Below, piece by piece: positions 6,045-6,932 of a stretch of DNA of 6,932 nt (position 1 is its first letter; each line of letters opens with the position of its first letter). A program made the translations under genes and the position numbers. Source of the DNA: Marinosulfonomonas sp. (GTDB lineage: Bacteria > Pseudomonadota > Alphaproteobacteria > Rhodobacterales > Rhodobacteraceae); NCBI GenBank assembly GCA_026989405.1, contig JALSJL010000014.1:1-6932 (forward strand), written 5' to 3'. Below the pieces are notes generated by a model. It did not search any database. It had not been told where the DNA came from and saw only the letters and a list, made by a program, of their open reading frames with translations.

Positions 6045-6120
6045 AGCCTGCCAGGAGGTTGGGACAAACGGCGTCGGACGCGCGTTCCGCCCAGGTCATG
6101 GCCGCGGCGCCGATTTTGCT

Positions 6121-6148
6121 TTGGGCCCGGTGCATGGGCTGGTATATT
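6121..6148 (+). promoter_or_regulatory. weak candidate promoter for the RuvC-like gene
   Basis: TTGGGC (6121-6126) and TATATT (6143-6148) are 16 bases apart, with the coding start about 45 bases downstream. The -10 matches the sigma70 consensus at 5 of 6 positions, the -35 at 3 of 6. Speculative. Confidence 0.25.
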
Positions 6149-6193
6149 TGAAGGCGACCAAAGCCGAAGGCCCACCATTCGTGAGCCTTCAAC

Positions 6194-6715
6194 ATGAACA
6201 CCCAGAACTCCACCTCGACCGGGCGCACTGTTCAGGCGCCTGTTCCCCTTTCCACCATCCTCGCCCTTGACCTCGGCACCACCACCGGCTGGGCACTGCG
6301 CAGCGATGCCGGGCTGATCACCAGCGGCACCGTCAGCTTCAAGCCTCGGCGGTTCGATGGCGGCGGCATGCGCTATCTGCGCTTTACCAACTGGCTGACC
6401 GAGATCGACTGGCTGTCCGGGCCGATCGAGGCGATCTGGTTCGAGGAAGTCAGAGCCCACAGGGGCGTGGACGCGAGCCACGTTTACGGGGGTTTCATGG
6501 CCACCCTGACTGCATGGGCCGAGTTGCGCGGCGTGCCCTACGAGGGCGTCGCGGTCGGCACCATCAAGAAACACTCAACCAGCAAGGGCAATGCAAACAA
6601 ACAGGCGATGATCGAGGCCGCGCGTGCCCGCGGCTTCAGCCCGGCTGATGACAATGAGGCCGACGCCATCGCGATCCTCATGTGGGCCATTGAGACCAGG
6701 GGAGGGCTGGCATGA
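6194..6715 (+). CDS. phage RuvC-like Holliday junction resolvase (RNase H fold)
   Basis: A 173-residue protein with the RuvC-type RNase H fold. It probably acts as a structure-specific nuclease resolving branched DNA during phage replication, recombination or packaging. The first strand is ILALDLGTTTGWAL (22-35) with catalytic Asp26. The second acidic position is in IWFEEV (81-86, Glu84 or Glu85). The C-terminal motif DDNEADAIAIL (152-162) supplies Asp153 and Asp157. A Lys-rich patch (KKHSTSKGNANK, 125-136) precedes the last helix, as usual in these phage members. The first 20 residues (Ser/Thr-rich) lie outside the fold. No strong SD precedes the ATG; only GTGAG lies 8 nt upstream, and there is no good alternative start. 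The stop overlaps the next gene as ATGA. GC is high like the VapE gene. Confidence 0.82.
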   Translation: MNTQNSTSTGRTVQAPVPLSTILALDLGTTTGWALRSDAGLITSGTVSFKPRRFDGGGMRYLRFTNWLTEIDWLSGPIEAIWFEEVRAHRGVDASHVYGGFMATLTAWAELRGVPYEGVAVGTIKKHSTSKGNANKQAMIEAARARGFSPADDNEADAIAILMWAIETRGGLA

Positions 6716-6912
6716 AGACCATGCGCTTCACACCGCCGGGCTATGGCGGTCGGCGCCGCAGCCCCGAACAGGTCAAGCGGGACGGCTGGCACGAACAGGG
6801 CCTGCTGGCGGTGTCGGTTGACGACGACCGGCTGACCTGGCCCGAGCGGGAACTGGTACGGCAATTGGGCGAACGGCTCTATGGGAAAAGGCAGGAGGAA
6901 CGAGATGGGTGA
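6712..6912 (+). CDS. 66-residue conserved-looking phage protein of unknown function
   Basis: A small, highly charged, soluble protein I cannot assign to a function. It overlaps the RuvC-like gene by ATGA and the next gene by 8 bases, so it lies inside a compact operon and is very likely translated. Residues 10-17 are Gly/Arg-rich (GYGGRRRS). The rest carries a possible helical segment, WPERELVRQLGERLYG (43-58). It has no cysteine clusters, signal peptide or membrane segment. Codon use and GC match the RuvC-like gene. A nucleic-acid-binding or accessory role is possible from its charge, but that is only a guess. Confidence 0.75.
   Translation: MKTMRFTPPGYGGRRRSPEQVKRDGWHEQGLLAVSVDDDRLTWPERELVRQLGERLYGKRQEERDG
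6893..6898 (+). promoter_or_regulatory. strong Shine-Dalgarno of the last gene
   Basis: A full AGGAGG lies 6 nt before the ATG at 6905, inside the end of the 66-residue gene. It is the best ribosome binding site in the window and identifies 6905 as a real start. Confidence 0.8.
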
Positions 6913-6932
6913 ATGGACAATAGCCCGGGTGC
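6905..6932 (+). CDS. start of a further phage gene, cut by the window
   Basis: Only nine codons (MGEWTIARV) are visible. The start overlaps the end of the previous gene by 8 bases (ATGGGTGA) and has a strong AGGAGG in front, so the rightward operon continues past the window. The product cannot be identified from this much sequence. Confidence 0.7.

Larger units (their letters stand above)
5767..6065. repeat. array of about 12 copies of an 11-bp motif in both orientations
   Basis: The core is GGTCCCAACCT. Exact copies are at 5797-5807, 5871-5881 and 6017-6027 on the + strand and 5968-5978 on the - strand. Near copies are 5767-5778 and 5851-5862 (one extra C), 5786-5796 (one change), 6034-6044 and 6056-6066 (inverted, one change each), and more degenerate ones at 5815-5825, 5913-5923 and 5954-5963 (inverted). 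Two copies are directly abutted (5786-5807). The first six positions are mostly forward and later ones mostly inverted. Irregular spacing and two orientations resemble binding sites for a replication initiator, a repressor or a partition protein rather than a CRISPR. Which protein binds is unknown. Confidence 0.8.
5616..6193. other. 578-bp divergent intergenic region (candidate origin or operator region)
   Basis: This gap separates the TS-like gene (leftward) from the RuvC-like gene (rightward). It holds the weak minus-strand promoter near 5659-5687, a dense array of a short inverted and direct motif (5767-6065), AT-rich patches between copies (about 5826-5845 and 5881-5913), and GC-rich DNA from about 6066. 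Several frames stay open through it on both strands, but they are low-complexity products of the repeats and none is convincing as a gene. I see no tRNA or other RNA gene. Confidence 0.6.

Noticed and set aside
5767..6065. CRISPR-like array
   Set aside because: Repeat units are only about 11 bp, occur in both orientations and have irregular spacing from 0 to about 40 bases; no cas gene is nearby.
5742..6574. Several open frames on both strands through the repeat array
   Set aside because: Their translations consist largely of repeated VPT/VGT/GPN-type stretches generated by the motif. Those extending past 6194 overlap the RuvC-like gene.

Overview
The window looks like part of a prophage or prophage-derived island in a high-GC alphaproteobacterium, probably Rhodobacterales-like. 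That assignment is an inference from codon and GC character and from the type of phage replication genes; no taxonomic marker is present. Both ends carry phage DNA-metabolism genes on the + strand. On the left is the 3' part of a fused Toprim primase/VapE-type helicase, open at the window edge. On the right is a tightly overlapping group: a RuvC-like resolvase, a 66-residue protein and the first codons of a further gene.

Between them, from about 1.8 to 6.07 kb, lies what reads as a cargo block of visibly lower GC. Hand counts of single 60-base lines give about 68% at 1141 and 67% at 6301 in the flanks, against 55% at 1981 and 47% at 4861 inside the block. The block has two arms. The + strand arm holds a possible 44-residue coupled ORF, a MazG-like all-alpha NTP pyrophosphohydrolase, and a HigB/RelE-like toxin overlapping a HigA-like protein fused to an ImmA/IrrE zinc metallopeptidase. 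The - strand arm holds a thymidylate-synthase-superfamily enzyme overlapping, by an ATGA, a protein resembling clade 3 alpha-glutamyl/putrescinyl-thymine pyrophosphorylases. The two arms converge with only 2 bp between their stop codons.

The 578-bp gap between the divergent TS-like and RuvC-like genes holds about a dozen copies, in both orientations, of an 11-bp motif (GGTCCCAACCT), plus two larger dyads. This could be a phage replication origin, an operator array or a partition site.

The most interesting point is the - strand pair. The TS-like enzyme keeps the catalytic Cys, Arg and Asp residues but has Asp where dUMP-specific thymidylate synthases have Asn, the change typical of dCMP hydroxymethylases. 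Its partner belongs to a family linked to hypermodified DNA bases. Together they suggest a compact nucleotide or DNA-base modification module, possibly for phage protection or anti-phage defence, next to a toxin-antitoxin-like pair and a nucleotide-pool hydrolase. No 5-hydroxymethyl-pyrimidine DNA kinase is visible here, so the pathway is either incomplete in this window or works differently.
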